Below are positions 63,081 to 64,000 of a stretch of 64,000 nt of DNA, in pieces. A program made the position numbers and the translations under genes. The notes beneath the pieces were generated by a model, which saw only the letters and a program-made list of their open reading frames with translations, had not been told where the DNA came from and did no database searches. The number at the start of each line of letters is the position of its first letter. The first letter of the stretch is position 1. Location: NCBI GenBank assembly GCA_036008465.1, contig DASYNP010000015.1:1-64000 (forward strand), read 5' to 3'. The stretch is from DASPSM01 sp036008465 (lineage in GTDB: Bacteria > Planctomycetota > Planctomycetia > Planctomycetales > Planctomycetaceae).

Positions 63081-64000
63081 ATGGATCTGGAAAATGCGGA
63101 AGTTCACACCGGAGCGGTGACGCCGAGGGCCGCCCTCCGCGAAAAACCCGTCGCCAGTCCGGCCAGCATCTTGGTCGTTGACGACGTCTCGGCCAATCTC
63201 CGCGTGCTCGCCGGCATGCTCAAAGATCGTGGGTACAAGGTTCGGCCGGTGCCGAGCGGCGAACTGGCGCTCTTGGCGGCGCGGAAGGAACCGCCGGACC
63301 TCATCCTGCTGGACATCAATATGCCGGAAATGAACGGCTATGAAGTCTGCCAGCAACTGAAGGCTGATGAGACTCTCAGGGGGATTCCCGTTATTTTCAT
63401 CAGCGCTCTCAACGAGAACCTCGACAAAGTGAAGGCGTTTGCCATCGGCGGGGTCGATTACATCACCAAGCCATTTCAAATGGAGGAATTGCACGCGCGC
63501 GTCGAGACGCATCTCAAACTCCGCCGCCTGCACGTCGAGCTGGAGGAGGCCAACTCGCGACTGGAGAGGGTGAATGGCCGAATGGCTCGCGATCTGGAAG
63601 CGGCCGCAAAGATCCAGAAGACATTTCTGCCCTGTGCCGCGCCTCGGACCCCGGGCACCGAGTTCGCCTGGTGCTACCAGCCCTGCGACGAACTGGCGGG
63701 CGACGGGCTGAACATCATTCCGCTCGGCGATGGAAAGGTCGCGCTCTACATCCTCGATGTGAGCGGACATGGCGTGTCGTCGGCCCTGCTCTCCGTGACG
63801 CTCAGCCGTCTCCTCTCGCCGCCGACGGAGCCGTCTTCGATTCTGATCGGCGACCGAGCCGTCCGCGATCGCCTCGACATCACGCCACCCGCCGAGGTTG
63901 CCGACCGCCTCAATCGGCTCTTCCCGTATGACATGGCGACGGAGCAATTCGCCACGCTGATGTACGGGGTGCTGGACGTCTCGACCGGGGATTTCCGCCA
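63081..64000 (+). CDS. Receiver-SpoIIE/RsbU-type PP2C phosphatase, 3' end beyond window edge
   Basis: From the ATG at 63081 the frame is open to the right edge (306 full codons). The receiver (about 30-150) has LVVDDVSAN, phosphoacceptor Asp77 in LLDINMPEMNG and Lys in ITKPFQ. A coiled-coil linker (LEEANSRLERVNGRMARDLEAA) leads into the phosphatase: AKIQKTFLP, then CDELAGDGLNI, LYILDVSGHGVSSALLS and NRLFP. This receiver-linker-PP2C layout regulates anti-sigma-factor antagonists (partner switching). It probably receives phosphate from one of the two hybrid kinases upstream. The C-terminus is not visible. Confidence 0.92.
   Translation, partial: MDLENAEVHTGAVTPRAALREKPVASPASILVVDDVSANLRVLAGMLKDRGYKVRPVPSGELALLAARKEPPDLILLDINMPEMNGYEVCQQLKADETLRGIPVIFISALNENLDKVKAFAIGGVDYITKPFQMEELHARVETHLKLRRLHVELEEANSRLERVNGRMARDLEAAAKIQKTFLPCAAPRTPGTEFAWCYQPCDELAGDGLNIIPLGDGKVALYILDVSGHGVSSALLSVTLSRLLSPPTEPSSILIGDRAVRDRLDITPPAEVADRLNRLFPYDMATEQFATLMYGVLDVSTGDFR

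Noticed and set aside
62880..63947. 355-codon minus-strand frame opposite the receiver-SpoIIE gene
   Set aside because: The plus strand reads as a receiver and phosphatase through the window edge; the minus frame has no motif.

Overview
The window is GC-rich bacterial chromosome, almost certainly from a planctomycete (phylum Planctomycetota). Three things point there. It carries families that are largely planctomycetal: a PSCyt1/DUF1549/DUF1553 cytochrome next to a DUF1501 protein, and a giant PVC-type CxxCH propeller protein. It has membrane-anchored Ser/Thr kinases with kinesin-light-chain-type TPRs. It also has a secreted protein whose N-terminus resembles the planctomycete LEDR-LLSA signature. 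Genes are loosely packed, face both ways and mostly form one- to three-gene units. No rRNA, tRNA, CRISPR array or phage module was seen. Both edges cut a gene: an RND efflux adaptor on the left and a receiver-SpoIIE phosphatase on the right.

Layout. 1-6.2 kb, minus strand: RND adaptor, stand-alone receiver, exported WD40/GATase-like fusion, secreted M28 peptidase. 6.4-11.6 kb, plus: TPR Ser/Thr kinase and a secreted protein with two similar halves. 11.7-14.3 kb, minus: membrane-anchored leucine-rich-repeat protein broken by an apparent one-base frameshift. 14.5-16.0 kb, plus: Tat-exported ABM-domain protein and an exported MetX-like hydrolase. 16.0-20.2 kb: two membrane proteins, a PP2C phosphatase and an MFS transporter. 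20.2-22.2 kb: 1.4 kb of hairpin-rich repeats followed by a catalytic-domain-only tyrosine recombinase. 22.6-25.6 kb: histidine kinase and NtrC-type regulator. 25.6-29.8 kb: DUF1501 and PSCyt1/DUF1553 pair. 30-32.2 kb: small membrane protein, VOC protein, a 50-residue Cys-rich protein and an AraC regulator.

32.5-37.6 kb holds the most interesting system: a VIT/vWA surface protein with a GlyGly-CTERM-like tail, a rhombosortase-like intramembrane protease, and a sedolisin (S53) peptidase whose C-terminus is also a hydrophobic segment plus arginine cluster. Together they look like a protein-sorting enzyme with neighbouring substrates. 38-46 kb: SPFH/band-7 protein, PVC-type cytochrome/propeller protein, small unknown protein, sialidase-like secreted protein, CMD/AhpD-like protein. 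46.1-52.1 kb: two more Ser/Thr kinases flanking a long-chain isoprenyl diphosphate synthase and MoaC. 52.2-55.4 kb: a single-module A-PCP-TE nonribosomal peptide synthetase-like enzyme (active-site residues suggest valine) divergent from an SRPBCC protein. 55.5-58.2 kb: exported esterase-like protein and a membrane-anchored unknown. 59.1-64 kb: two hybrid histidine kinases, one with nearly identical tandem PAS domains, and a receiver-SpoIIE phosphatase. They lie behind a leader with a possible structured RNA and a clear intrinsic terminator.

A second theme is the number of intergenic palindromic repeat elements. Two loci 29 kb apart (21.2-21.4 and 50.1-50.3 kb) share the same three-module hairpin architecture. 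Other inverted elements lie at 20.2, 20.4, 20.75, 20.9, 39.9, 48.1 and 49.25 kb, often at the ends of convergent genes. All function assignments come from reading motifs in the sequence; no database search was run.
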